Below the pieces are notes generated by a model. The model did no database searches. It was not told the DNA's origin and worked only from the letters and a program-made list of their open reading frames with translations. The translations under genes were made by a program, and so were the position numbers. Below, piece after piece: positions 8,685-17,715 of a DNA stretch of 64,000 nt. Origin of the DNA: a virus; the IMG/VR virus record IMGVR_UViG_3300026334_000001, positions 1 through 64,000 of that record. One strand, given 5' to 3'. The stretch's first letter is position 1. Every line of letters starts with the position of its first letter.

Positions 8685-10115
8685 ATGGCAACAACATTTT
8701 TTTCTCTAGATGAGATAAACGAGATTGTAACAAAAGGAAGAAATGCAATATCACTTTTAGGTTTGCGGATAGCAAATGAGAAGCAATATAGTATAGATTC
8801 TTCTTTCTATAATGATTTTGTCAGGTATAATAATATGCTTGATGCAATTACATATAGAAAAGATTACGATTGGGAAGATACAAGATTTCAAAAACTTGTT
8901 CTTAAGTTTTATGGAGCATTAAGACTGAATCAATTTTCAGCAGTTATTAATGCTAAGTATGGTCAAATTAATGATGGATTTATTATATTCAGTAATATAG
9001 GTTCAAATACTTTTCTAGAATTACTTGATGTGTTTGTTAGAACATATCTTGGAAAAGAAGGAGAAGTAATTACAATTCAAGGAAATGGATTAGTATCTAA
9101 GAAGATAACAGATTTAATTCCTTATAGACAACCTATAGCTTTTAATCCAAATCTAACTGGAGTATTTCCAACTCCTACAAATCCAAGTGATTTATTTTAT
9201 GTATCTGTAGAAGGAACAGCAAATGGTTTATTATTAAGACCTACTGATGTTATTATACCACGTCACGCTACACCAGATCCAACTAATATTGCAGATTGGA
9301 TTATCATTCAAGGATGGAATGCAGATAGTGGATTTTATACTAATCATAATTTAATACAGTCAGATTTAGGAGGTATTAAAAAAGGAGATACATTTAATGA
9401 AGTTCCATATAAAGAATTATGGGATAAGTTATTGTATCCTTATGTTCAACCTACTGTTTTTCTAAATACAGGGAATAATCTTACAGATATTTTTGAAAAA
9501 GGAACTGTACCAGTTGTTAATCTTACATGGTCAGTTACAAAGAAAAGTCTTCCTGTAATAGGTATTAAATTATATAAGCTTCCAGATACAGTTACTAATA
9601 TTCCAGGATTTGTACCACCGGCTTTACCATTTGATCCTTTACCAACTGCTAGTCAAGTAACAGGAGCTACTATACCAAGTGTAGGATATAGTACAGCTGT
9701 AGATAGTCATACTTGGGTATTAAAAGCTATTGATAATACAAATAACTATACTGTATCATATGGTATATCATTTGTATATCCTATATTATATGGAATGTCT
9801 AATCTTGTATTAGATAATACAAATCTATATGGAGCTTTAACTAAGTCAATAGCACAACAAGTTTATAATACTGATATACTATTTACTATAACTGGAGCAA
9901 GTAAATATATTTATTTTGCTTTTCCAGATGCAGTTAATACATTTAGGATATATGATTGGCAAGGTCTTGAAATTACAGATGCTTTTGATGTATCAACAGT
10001 AAATGCACAAAGCATAGGATTAACAAATAATTGGACTCATTCATACAAGGTTTTAAAATTAAAACATTTAACTTCCGTAATCAGATCTTCAACCTTTAAG
10101 TTAATAATTACATGA
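8685..10115 (+). CDS. Fibre protein with shared N-terminal anchoring domain
   Basis: 476 residues, starting immediately after the stop of the propeller gene. Residues 1-105 (DSSFYNDFVRYNNMLDAITYRKDYD, quoted here only as key positions FYNDF and YRKDYD) are paralogous to residues 1-105 of the collagen-like gene at 6469. Residues about 240-260 carry the conserved phage-fibre segment PYKELWDKLLYPYV, followed by two beta-sandwich-like regions. The shared N-terminal domain probably docks both fibres to the same virion site. It overlaps the long fibre gene by 4 bases (ATGA type). Confidence 0.6.
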   Translation: MATTFFSLDEINEIVTKGRNAISLLGLRIANEKQYSIDSSFYNDFVRYNNMLDAITYRKDYDWEDTRFQKLVLKFYGALRLNQFSAVINAKYGQINDGFIIFSNIGSNTFLELLDVFVRTYLGKEGEVITIQGNGLVSKKITDLIPYRQPIAFNPNLTGVFPTPTNPSDLFYVSVEGTANGLLLRPTDVIIPRHATPDPTNIADWIIIQGWNADSGFYTNHNLIQSDLGGIKKGDTFNEVPYKELWDKLLYPYVQPTVFLNTGNNLTDIFEKGTVPVVNLTWSVTKKSLPVIGIKLYKLPDTVTNIPGFVPPALPFDPLPTASQVTGATIPSVGYSTAVDSHTWVLKAIDNTNNYTVSYGISFVYPILYGMSNLVLDNTNLYGALTKSIAQQVYNTDILFTITGASKYIYFAFPDAVNTFRIYDWQGLEITDAFDVSTVNAQSIGLTNNWTHSYKVLKLKHLTSVIRSSTFKLIIT

Positions 10116-13100
10116 TTCCATTAATAGCTAATTTTACATTAAGAGCTGGAATACCAGTAGATGATCGCATGGTTGTATTTGATGTGACAGAAAGAGATAA
10201 TCTGGCATGGAGATACAATGGTATGACTGTTTATATTGATAGTACAAACGAAGAGTTTATTCTCCTAAAAGGATTAGTTGATTCTAATCTTAATAATAAT
10301 GCTAACTGGAAATTAAAGAAAAACTATTATGGTTTAGATAATGTATATACTAAAGCAGAAATAGATACAAAATTTGCTAATGAAACTCTAGATACAGTAG
10401 TAGCTAGAGGTTATATTACAACAAGATCAATACAAATAGGAGGATTAACAGTAAATGGTAATACTACTATTAACGGTGATTTAATTGTTAATGGTACTCA
10501 AACTATTGTTAATTCAACAGTTGTTGAAGTCAAAGATAATATCATGACTTTAAATGCTGGAGAAGTAGGAGCTGGAGTAACAGCAGGTCAATCTGGTATT
10601 CAGATAGATAGAGGTTCTGCTACAGATTACTTATTTGTATTTGATGAATTTACAGATACATTCAGAATAGGTATAACTGGTCAATTACAAGCTGTAGCGA
10701 CAAGGAAAGATACTATGCTAAATAATGGTGTAGTTATTTGGGATGGAGTTAATAATACATTAGATACAATAGATAGAACTGTATTTGATGGTAACTACAT
10801 ACAGAATCGAACAACACTACAAACATCATCTAATTTCTTCATTTCTGGTAAAGGTAAAGTAGGAGGAACTAATTCAGCTCTTCAACAATTTGAAGTAGTT
10901 GGAACAGATACAGCTCCAGCAGCATCGGGTACAGCACAAAATGGAGCAGTTAGAATATTTGGAATTGGTGTTGTTAATACTATGTTAGATATTGGAGTAG
11001 CAGGAACTTTAGGATATTCATGGATTCAGTCTAGAGATTCTGGTGCATATGTTACTAATAGAGAATTGAGATTAAACCCAAATGGAGGTAATATTATAAT
11101 AGGTAATGGTGCAGTTCAAATACCTAGTCTACCAACTAATGCAACTACAGATTTTAATATAACAATAGATGCTTCAGGAAATCTAAGAAAGAGTAGTGCT
11201 ACGATTAGTGGAAGTTATATTCTTAATCAATTAGCAGCAGTCCAAACTGGAAATTTCTTTATATCGGGGCAAGGTAAATTTGGAGGAACGGGTTTACCAA
11301 TCCAAAAAGTAGATATTATAGGAACTGATGCAGCTCCTTTAGCTACAGGAGGATCAACAGCAAATGGGTCTATTAGATTAGGAGAACCCAGTGGTTCTGC
11401 TGTCAATCTTGAAATGGGAGTGGCAGGAACTTTAGGGTATAGTTGGATTCAGTGTAGATTAGGTAATGATTATACATCACAAAGAGAACTAAGAATCAAT
11501 CCCAACGGTGGGCGGGTAATAATATCTGCTGGAGGATCTGCGGTTACTGGTTTAGCAGCAGCGGTTAATATTAACCCATTTCTAACAGCTACAGCCAACA
11601 ATGATAGTCTAGTAGGGCTGGATATTAATCCTAATTTTACAACAGGTGCATTTACTAATGTACTATCTTATGCATTAAGAATACAAAATAGAGGTGGAGG
11701 TGCCCAAATATTATTGGGAACTACTAACCAAGCTGGAACTATAGATTTTGCAAGAGGCACAGATGGAGCAGTACATGGTAATATAGGCTATTTGACTGCT
11801 ACGACAGGTACAGATTTCGGAGTAAGGGTTACAGGAGGCAGTTCTGTTGCGTTTTTAGATGGACAAGCTTTTTCTGATCTCAGAACAAATGGAGTTACAG
11901 GAGTTAAATTATCAAGTACAAATAACTTAATCATCCAAAATGGAGGAACCTTCACCGATGCTGGATTTAGATTAGATGTTCAAGGTACTGCTAGAATTGT
12001 AGGTTTAGATGCGGCTGCTTCATTATCTGGAAGTGCAGCTAATGGGGCATTAAGAATAGGAACAATTAGTTCTAGTGCTGTAATAGTAGACAATGGAATT
12101 AGTATTGCAGGAGATTATGCATGGATGCAAGCAAGAAATGGAAGCGACTACTCTATACAGAAACAATACCGTATAAATCCAAATGGAGGACAAGTTCTTG
12201 TAGGTTCTGGACTAAATACAACGTCAAATCAATTCTTAACAGTATCTACTTTATATACAGCTCTAAATTCAGCAGCTATTCTTGAGCTTAAAAACTTAGC
12301 ACCCTTAACTGCCAATCAAACCATAGCACAGGCTGTACAAAATGGGGTTGCTGGCGGTGGTGCTGATGCAATATATTATATTCGGCATAATAACTATGAT
12401 AGTGCTGGTGGATTTGTGGATGGAATGAGAATAGTAATGAATGGGCTTAGTTCATCTACAATTATTAATGGACTAACTGCTTTGAACTTTAATATTGGTA
12501 CTGCACAAGGAGTTACTAAAGTCCATATTACATCAACAGGGGCTTTTGTATTTGACACTGCTACAGTTCAAGCACTTGCTCTTCCTACCAATGCTACAAC
12601 AGACCTACCTCTTACCATAGATGCTTCTGGTAATATCAGAAAAGGAACAGCTAGCGTGACTGGAAGTTATATTTTGAATCAGAATGGATCTGTACAAACA
12701 AGTGCTAAGTTTAATGTAACAGGTCCTTCAGTTGTACAAGATGGTAGTTCCAACTATACAGCTATTCAACAGTTTTCAGTATATGGTACTGATGCAGATT
12801 CTGGTGTAACTGGGGCTATTAGAAATGGGGGGTTTAGAGTTGGTCATGGTAATACACTAGACACTTTAATGGATTTTGGATCAAAAGGTAAAGGAGTAGA
12901 AACTGTCCAATATAGTTGGATTCAATCTAGGAGTGGTAGTGATTATTCAGTAAATAAACTATTAAGTATAAATCCAAATGGTGGTATTGTAACAATAGGG
13001 GGAGGCACTCAAAACAATAATACTACAGATAGGTTTCAAGTTAATGGTAGTGCATGGATTAATGGAGGTGCAGAAGCCTTAAAAGTCGGTACGAATACAG

Positions 13101-13963
13101 GTAATCCCGATCATGCTTATATTGGGTTGTATGCTAGAACAGCTACTCCTACAACACAGAGTGGATATATAGGATATAATGGAGTAGGAGCAGTCAATCT
13201 TTCACTAGTTAATAATCTAAACAATGGAGTAGTTGTTATAACCTCTACTGGAGCAACATCTACAGTACAAGTAAATACTAGCCAATTTCAAATATTGCCT
13301 ACTGGATCAGCAGTACAAGGATGGGTTCAAGCACAAGGATTAAATAATGCAAATACAGAAAATGCACTAGTTATAAACTCGGCATTAGGAACTATAACAA
13401 ATGGATCTAAGGTAATAGTTAGGTCTTCTGGAACTACGTTAAATCAACCAACTCTTAATACTAATATACTTGGACAATATGTATTTAGTGGATGGAGAAC
13501 AGCAGGGACCATCTATGATTCTGGTTCTATTCGTGGACTAGCTACAGAAGCATGGTCTGCTACAGCAGGTGGTTCGTTATTGGATTTCTATATAACACCT
13601 AATACTACAATTGCTCAATTCAAGGCTTTAAGACTTGATCAAGACGGCAGTTTAGTACATTATGGTAATAGAACAGGAACAGCAGTAAATGCTTTAGGAG
13701 TTGATAGTACTGGCAAACTGGTTAACATTAGTGGAGGTAATACTAAAACAGGAACTAGTGTTCAGAATGGAAGTGCAAGTTTAACATATACTATAACTCA
13801 TGGAGCATCATTCACACCGACAGGTATTGTATTAACACAGAATTCAATTGATGCTTCTGGATTTACATATGTTACAGTAGGAGCAACAACAATAACTATT
13901 ACTTATCCAACAGGTAGAACAGTAGGAACAAATAACTTAACATGGTCTTATATAATATTTTAA
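10112..13963 (+). CDS. Long repetitive tail/head fibre protein
   Basis: 1283 residues. Residues 1-90 (GIPVDDRMVV, YNGMTVYI, EEFILLKG, YTKAEID) are paralogous to the N-terminus of the gene at 14673. Residues 100-160 hold a beta-helical GLTVNGNTTINGDLIVNG stretch. Four copies of a 100-140-residue unit follow, each with a GTD..A..NG..R core, an SWIQ.R motif and N-PNGG. The extreme C-terminus is beta-rich; no intramolecular chaperone motif is evident. Base composition between about 11.25 and 13.1 kb is visibly less A/T-biased than in the flanks, suggesting exchange of fibre modules. Role: receptor-binding or stalk fibre. Confidence 0.7.
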   Translation: MIPLIANFTLRAGIPVDDRMVVFDVTERDNLAWRYNGMTVYIDSTNEEFILLKGLVDSNLNNNANWKLKKNYYGLDNVYTKAEIDTKFANETLDTVVARGYITTRSIQIGGLTVNGNTTINGDLIVNGTQTIVNSTVVEVKDNIMTLNAGEVGAGVTAGQSGIQIDRGSATDYLFVFDEFTDTFRIGITGQLQAVATRKDTMLNNGVVIWDGVNNTLDTIDRTVFDGNYIQNRTTLQTSSNFFISGKGKVGGTNSALQQFEVVGTDTAPAASGTAQNGAVRIFGIGVVNTMLDIGVAGTLGYSWIQSRDSGAYVTNRELRLNPNGGNIIIGNGAVQIPSLPTNATTDFNITIDASGNLRKSSATISGSYILNQLAAVQTGNFFISGQGKFGGTGLPIQKVDIIGTDAAPLATGGSTANGSIRLGEPSGSAVNLEMGVAGTLGYSWIQCRLGNDYTSQRELRINPNGGRVIISAGGSAVTGLAAAVNINPFLTATANNDSLVGLDINPNFTTGAFTNVLSYALRIQNRGGGAQILLGTTNQAGTIDFARGTDGAVHGNIGYLTATTGTDFGVRVTGGSSVAFLDGQAFSDLRTNGVTGVKLSSTNNLIIQNGGTFTDAGFRLDVQGTARIVGLDAAASLSGSAANGALRIGTISSSAVIVDNGISIAGDYAWMQARNGSDYSIQKQYRINPNGGQVLVGSGLNTTSNQFLTVSTLYTALNSAAILELKNLAPLTANQTIAQAVQNGVAGGGADAIYYIRHNNYDSAGGFVDGMRIVMNGLSSSTIINGLTALNFNIGTAQGVTKVHITSTGAFVFDTATVQALALPTNATTDLPLTIDASGNIRKGTASVTGSYILNQNGSVQTSAKFNVTGPSVVQDGSSNYTAIQQFSVYGTDADSGVTGAIRNGGFRVGHGNTLDTLMDFGSKGKGVETVQYSWIQSRSGSDYSVNKLLSINPNGGIVTIGGGTQNNNTTDRFQVNGSAWINGGAEALKVGTNTGNPDHAYIGLYARTATPTTQSGYIGYNGVGAVNLSLVNNLNNGVVVITSTGATSTVQVNTSQFQILPTGSAVQGWVQAQGLNNANTENALVINSALGTITNGSKVIVRSSGTTLNQPTLNTNILGQYVFSGWRTAGTIYDSGSIRGLATEAWSATAGGSLLDFYITPNTTIAQFKALRLDQDGSLVHYGNRTGTAVNALGVDSTGKLVNISGGNTKTGTSVQNGSASLTYTITHGASFTPTGIVLTQNSIDASGFTYVTVGATTITITYPTGRTVGTNNLTWSYIIF
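10832..13020 (+). repeat. Four imperfect protein-level repeats in the long fibre
   Basis: Units begin near 10832, 11255, 11965 and 12700. Each encodes FFISGxG or a similar entry, a GTD or GLD turn, A-NG-R, then SWIQ(S/C)R or WMQAR and NPNGG. The units differ a lot at base level, so they are old or have diverged quickly. They are separated by a low-similarity insert between units 2 and 3 (about 11550-11950). Confidence 0.6.
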
Positions 13964-13967
13964 TAAT

Positions 13968-14654
13968 ATGGGCTTTCCAGTAGAAACAATGCTTGATTTT
14001 ATAGAACTACGTAAAAGACCTGGATCAACAGGAGTTACAGTTCTAGTAATGGGAGGTCTAACATTGCCTCCTGAGAATTATGGTCCTTTTTACTGGAAAG
14101 CTGATTCAGTTGCACCAGACGATAATAGAGATATAATAAAATGTGATAATGTAGATATAGGTAGATACTTAAGAGCTTTTACAAGTGGTGGTGTATCTGG
14201 TACAGCTTGTCTATTATATAATGCAACTTTTCTTTTATCAGTTGCTAATCAAGTTTATGTAATACCTCAAAATGCCAATAAGTATATTAAAGGTAGATTA
14301 ATTAAAAGTGATACAGTTAATAATACTCAAACTACATTTGATGGTATAGGTTTAGCTAAAATATCAATTGAAGCTAATATAATTAAAGGTGGAGGTAATG
14401 GTTCTATTGATTTTTGGTTAAGAAAGAATGGTCAAGATATTTTAGATACAAGAAGAACATATGCAGTAGCAGGTAATGGAAAAGAACCTATAGTATTTAT
14501 AGAAGAATTTGATGTAGTAAAAGGAGATTATATAGAAGTTGTAGCAGTAGGTACAGATAATTCTTTTCAATTACAAAGAGTTACTCAATCTGGAAGACCT
14601 GATGTATTACCTTTTAAAATGAATGTTAATTTATACAATCCAATAGTAATATAA
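13968..14654 (+). CDS. Jelly-roll-like fibre or adhesin protein
   Basis: 228 residues. The C-terminal 130 residues have the strand order and glycine-containing turns of a C1q/TNF-like jelly roll: a KGRLIKSDT strand, an IDFWLRKNGQDI strand and a GDYIEVVAVGTDNSFQL strand near the end. Such domains form trimeric receptor-binding tips in many phages. It lies 4 bases after the long fibre gene and 18 bases before another fibre gene. It may be the tip or a partner of the long fibre. The fold call is from pattern reading, not a database match. Confidence 0.55.
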   Translation: MGFPVETMLDFIELRKRPGSTGVTVLVMGGLTLPPENYGPFYWKADSVAPDDNRDIIKCDNVDIGRYLRAFTSGGVSGTACLLYNATFLLSVANQVYVIPQNANKYIKGRLIKSDTVNNTQTTFDGIGLAKISIEANIIKGGGNGSIDFWLRKNGQDILDTRRTYAVAGNGKEPIVFIEEFDVVKGDYIEVVAVGTDNSFQLQRVTQSGRPDVLPFKMNVNLYNPIVI

Positions 14655-14672
14655 ATTTAAAGCTCTCTAAAA

Positions 14673-15422
14673 ATGGAAATTAATAGCAGTATAGTTGTTA
14701 CCTCTGGTTTACCAGTAGATAATAGAATGGTTGTAAAAACCATTTATGATAGAAATGCCTTGAAATATAGGTATTTAGGTATGACCGTCTTTGTAGAAGA
14801 AGATCAAAAAGAGTATATACTTTTAAAGGTTAAAGATGATAATATTCATGATGATGCTAATTGGTTAGAGAAATCTAAATATTACGTAATTACTGGAGAT
14901 ATAGATCTTAATAATTATTATACAAAAATAGAATCAGATAATAAGTATATTGATATAGAAGAGATAAAATCCTATCCGACAAATGATCAAGTTAGTCAAG
15001 CATTAAGTAATAAGGCAAATGTTGGAGATAGTTATACTAAATATGAATCTGATAGTCAATTATCTATAAAAGCTAATGTAGGAGAATCTTATACAAAGCA
15101 AGAGTCTGATGCAGCATTAGGAACAAAAGCTAATAGTATAGATGTTTATACTAAAGTTGAAATTGATAATGCTCTTGGAAATAAAGCTAATAATGGAGTA
15201 TCATATACAAAAGCAGAATCAGATGCAAGATATGCACCATTACAAGCAGAAATACAATCTATTCCTTTACAAGTACCTGTATTAATGGGAACTACAGATC
15301 CCACATCAAATGATATTCAAACAGGTAAAGTAGCTATTTGTAAAAACAAAGAAAATGGTCTAGTAAAACTATGGTTCAATGATGGAGGGATAATGAAATA
15401 TGTGAACTTCATTACACCATAA
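14673..15422 (+). CDS. Fibre protein with 19-residue YTK-E-D repeats
   Basis: 249 residues. Residues 1-80 are paralogous to the N-terminus of the long fibre (GLPVDNRMVV, YLGMTVFV, KEYILLKV, DANWLEK). A repeat of the type YTK-x-E-S-D begins at residues 83, 121, 140, 159 and 178; the last four are spaced by exactly 19 residues and share KAN(V/S/N). Such repeats form triple coiled coils or beta-prism shafts in phage fibres. The last 40 residues resemble a small C-terminal beta domain with LWFNDG. Probably docks at the same site as the 1283-aa fibre. Confidence 0.65.
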   Translation: MEINSSIVVTSGLPVDNRMVVKTIYDRNALKYRYLGMTVFVEEDQKEYILLKVKDDNIHDDANWLEKSKYYVITGDIDLNNYYTKIESDNKYIDIEEIKSYPTNDQVSQALSNKANVGDSYTKYESDSQLSIKANVGESYTKQESDAALGTKANSIDVYTKVEIDNALGNKANNGVSYTKAESDARYAPLQAEIQSIPLQVPVLMGTTDPTSNDIQTGKVAICKNKENGLVKLWFNDGGIMKYVNFITP

Positions 15423-15473
15423 ATTTGATAATCCAAAGTAAAATCATAAATTTAACATTAATACATAAACAAA

Positions 15474-15776
15474 ATGGAACTAACAAAATCTTTAGGTAAA
15501 AATCCTAGAACTGGATTAAATCTAGTTGCTTCTTTTGAAAATATAACTACCAGTAAAGAAGAAAGCCAATCACAGTTTTCTTATAGAGAGATAGAATTGG
15601 ATCTTCAAGGAATTCCATATAAACCAGAAACAGCTGGATGGAAAACTATTAGTACAGTACCTACAGGAGCAGGAGAAGATCTATCTAAGAGTCAACGTAA
15701 TGCAGATAGATTAAAGCAGTTACGATTAGATATTCTCTTACTTGTACAAGAAAGATTTGTAGATTTTGAACTATAA
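15474..15776 (+). CDS. Small conserved hypothetical protein
   Basis: 100 residues, no family recognised. The sequence begins MELTKSLGKNPRTGLNLVASFENI and ends with a predicted amphipathic helix (LKQLRLDILLLVQERFVDF). No signal peptide or membrane segment. It sits between the fibre cassette and the next small gene, with a 51-base AT-rich leader upstream and 12 bases downstream. May be a fibre-assembly or tail-associated protein; that is position-based only. Confidence 0.45.
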   Translation: MELTKSLGKNPRTGLNLVASFENITTSKEESQSQFSYREIELDLQGIPYKPETAGWKTISTVPTGAGEDLSKSQRNADRLKQLRLDILLLVQERFVDFEL

Positions 15777-15788
15777 ACAATAAAATAA

Positions 15789-16283
15789 ATGGAAACAATT
15801 AAGTTAACAAATCAACGAATTCAGAAGATTGCTAGTGCGTGTGATGTTTTAAGATCATTTAATAAGATTCCTTTTGATGCATGTTTAAATCTTCAACGTA
15901 TATTTAACCAATGTGATAAGATTGCAAAAGATTATCAAGCAGATGTTAAATTGTATAATGCTAGAAGAGAAGAATTAGTTGGAGATAGTAAAGAAGTATC
16001 TATTTCAATTCAGAAAGCTCTTAGAGAAGATCTTGTTAAACTGAATGAGAAAGAATATTCAGTTAATGTTCATGTTATGAAACTATCTGTATTTCCAAAG
16101 GAGATGGATAGTTATGGTAATAAAGAAGTAACATTACAGGATGGAACTAAAATGCAACTTCCATATATAGATGCATTTCTTGATCTCTTAGATGTTGTTA
16201 TTATTGATGATAGTAAATATGATGATTACCTATTAGGTCTTCGTAAGAAGGAAAAAGAAAAACTTGAAGAAGTACCAGCATGA
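15789..16283 (+). CDS. Helical phage protein, DUF1617-like (tentative)
   Basis: 164 residues, helix-rich in the first 80 (LTNQRIQKIASACDVLRSF) and ending in a charged tail. The general layout, a helical N-terminus, a long helical linker and a short C-terminal beta part before a lysis gene, resembles the DUF1617 family of phage proteins, but the match is weak. Overlaps the endolysin start by 4 bases (ATGA), showing translational coupling to the lysis cluster. Confidence 0.4.
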   Translation: METIKLTNQRIQKIASACDVLRSFNKIPFDACLNLQRIFNQCDKIAKDYQADVKLYNARREELVGDSKEVSISIQKALREDLVKLNEKEYSVNVHVMKLSVFPKEMDSYGNKEVTLQDGTKMQLPYIDAFLDLLDVVIIDDSKYDDYLLGLRKKEKEKLEEVPA

Positions 16284-16807
16284 CAAAACTAACAGAAGAT
16301 ATAATTGTTAAACTAGCCAGAGAATTTCAACTTGATACTACTTGTGTAAAAGCAGTTATTAAAGTGGAGTCTTCTGGCTCTGGTTTTTCTAAGGATACTA
16401 GTAAAATTGTGATACAATTTGAACCATATCATTTCCAAATGCGTACTGGAGTACGAATTGCTAATGGAGTAGAGAATCAAACTAAGGAGTGGTTAGCTTT
16501 TAATGAAGCATTTAAGCTTCATCCAACAGAAGCTATGGAATCTACTTCATGGGGATTAGGTCAAGTTATGGGATTCAATCATGAAGCAGCTGGATATAAG
16601 ACAGTTGATGCTATGTTAGATGACTTTAAACTTGGAGAAGAACAGCAATTAAGAGGTATGTTGAATTTTATTAAGTCTAATAAAACAATGTATAATGCAT
16701 TGAAGACTAAAAAGTGGGATGTATTTGCATCTTGTTATAATGGTAAGTATTATAAAAAATTTAATTACGATACTAGATTACAAGCAGCATATGAAACAGT
16801 TAATTAA
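16280..16807 (+). CDS. Endolysin, N-acetylmuramidase (DUF3380 type)
   Basis: 175 residues, the length of a single catalytic domain. Glu30 in the VESSG motif is the expected catalytic acid; FEPYHF at 48-53 and WGLGQVMG near 93-100 are family signatures, and the end (ASCYNGKYYKKFNYDTRLQAAY, key residues YNG and YDT) matches the C-terminus of N-acetylmuramidases. The enzyme cleaves the glycan strands of peptidoglycan. There is no signal peptide, so it depends on a holin; two or three small membrane-protein genes follow directly. The downstream gene overlaps it by 17 bases. Confidence 0.85.
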   Translation: MTKLTEDIIVKLAREFQLDTTCVKAVIKVESSGSGFSKDTSKIVIQFEPYHFQMRTGVRIANGVENQTKEWLAFNEAFKLHPTEAMESTSWGLGQVMGFNHEAAGYKTVDAMLDDFKLGEEQQLRGMLNFIKSNKTMYNALKTKKWDVFASCYNGKYYKKFNYDTRLQAAYETVN

Positions 16808-17030
16808 ACAGGAGATTGCTAGATTAAAATCTAAAACTCCACCATTAGCAAATAAGGTATTTAGTTTTATGGCCAGTCTTTTTGGATTAGGTGTAGGTCT
16901 TGCAGCTTTTGAAGATAAATTACCAGTAAAACTACAAGGGTATTCTGGTTATTTAATAGCTATTGGAATAGTAGGTGCTTATTTATCTAAACGTCAAGTA
17001 AGTGAATTTATTGCGAAAAACAAAGTGTAG
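16791..17030 (+). CDS. Small membrane protein, holin candidate
   Basis: Read from the ATG at 16791 (17-base overlap with the endolysin), 79 residues. The N-terminus is basic (KQLIKQEIARLKSK), followed by two hydrophobic segments, about residues 26-42 and 55-70, joined by a short polar loop, and a charged tail ending KNKV. Two membrane helices and position after the endolysin fit a class II-type holin. Upstream in-frame codons exist back to 16719 but would lie deep in the endolysin gene and are not preferred. Confidence 0.55.
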   Translation: MKQLIKQEIARLKSKTPPLANKVFSFMASLFGLGVGLAAFEDKLPVKLQGYSGYLIAIGIVGAYLSKRQVSEFIAKNKV

Positions 17031-17344
17031 TGAATATACAACAATTTATCTTAGATCAAATCAATAATGAGAAAATATTTGTATTCATATTCGCTACAGG
17101 GTTAGGAATTCTAGCTAGAAGTGTATATGAATCTTTAGTAGGGAAAGTTCAAAAAGGTAGTTTAATACAAAGGTTAATTTTAGCAAGCTTTATTAACTTC
17201 ATATTACATCCAGTGATATTAAATTATAAGTGGATGTCAGGATGTTATCCACAAGTAATCGCATTAGGAGCTTTCTTATCAATACAGATAGCAACTTGGT
17301 TAGATAAAAAATTGTTGAATAAAATAATAAACAAATTTAAGTAA
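17030..17344 (+). CDS. Membrane protein of the lysis cluster
   Basis: 104 residues from a GTG at 17030 that overlaps the previous TAG by one base. Three hydrophobic segments are visible: residues about 15-33, 48-62 and 75-90, with a basic C-terminus. No recognised family. Tight coupling on both sides (next start overlaps the stop by one base) places it in the lysis operon, where it may be the holin or an antiholin. Confidence 0.5.
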   Translation: MNIQQFILDQINNEKIFVFIFATGLGILARSVYESLVGKVQKGSLIQRLILASFINFILHPVILNYKWMSGCYPQVIALGAFLSIQIATWLDKKLLNKIINKFK

Positions 17345-17715
17345 TGACAAAGTTAATAGTTCATTTAGTACTTCTACTAAATTTCGCATACTTAGCTCTA
17401 TTGTCTTTGCAGACAATGTTTTGTAATGATATAAAGAAGTTTAATAAACATAAGTTATTCGGAATACCATTAAGACGAAGATTGTATAGACTTTGGTTAG
17501 CTTTAAGATTTGAAAAATTTAGAGGGTTTGTTTATTTACTTGTTTCTTCTTGGATTTATACATTTGATTATTTAAATAAACTATATGAAGGAAAGGTACA
17601 AGAAGAAAATACTTATTTCTTAATAGCATTTGCTATCTTTACATCTGGTATTATTACAGCACTTAAGTCTTTAGGTTATGAACTGGAAGTCTATAAACAT
17701 ATTAAAGAAAGATGA
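17344..17715 (+). CDS. Membrane protein of the lysis cluster
   Basis: 123 residues. The N-terminal segment (LIVHLVLLLNFAYLALLSL) is a membrane helix or uncleaved signal; a second hydrophobic stretch lies near residues 60-75 and a third near 95-110. The intervening region is basic (KHKLFGIPLRRRLYRLW). Starts in a one-base overlap with the preceding stop and overlaps the spanin gene by 4 bases. Family not recognised; role in lysis inferred from the operon. Confidence 0.45.
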   Translation: MTKLIVHLVLLLNFAYLALLSLQTMFCNDIKKFNKHKLFGIPLRRRLYRLWLALRFEKFRGFVYLLVSSWIYTFDYLNKLYEGKVQEENTYFLIAFAIFTSGIITALKSLGYELEVYKHIKER

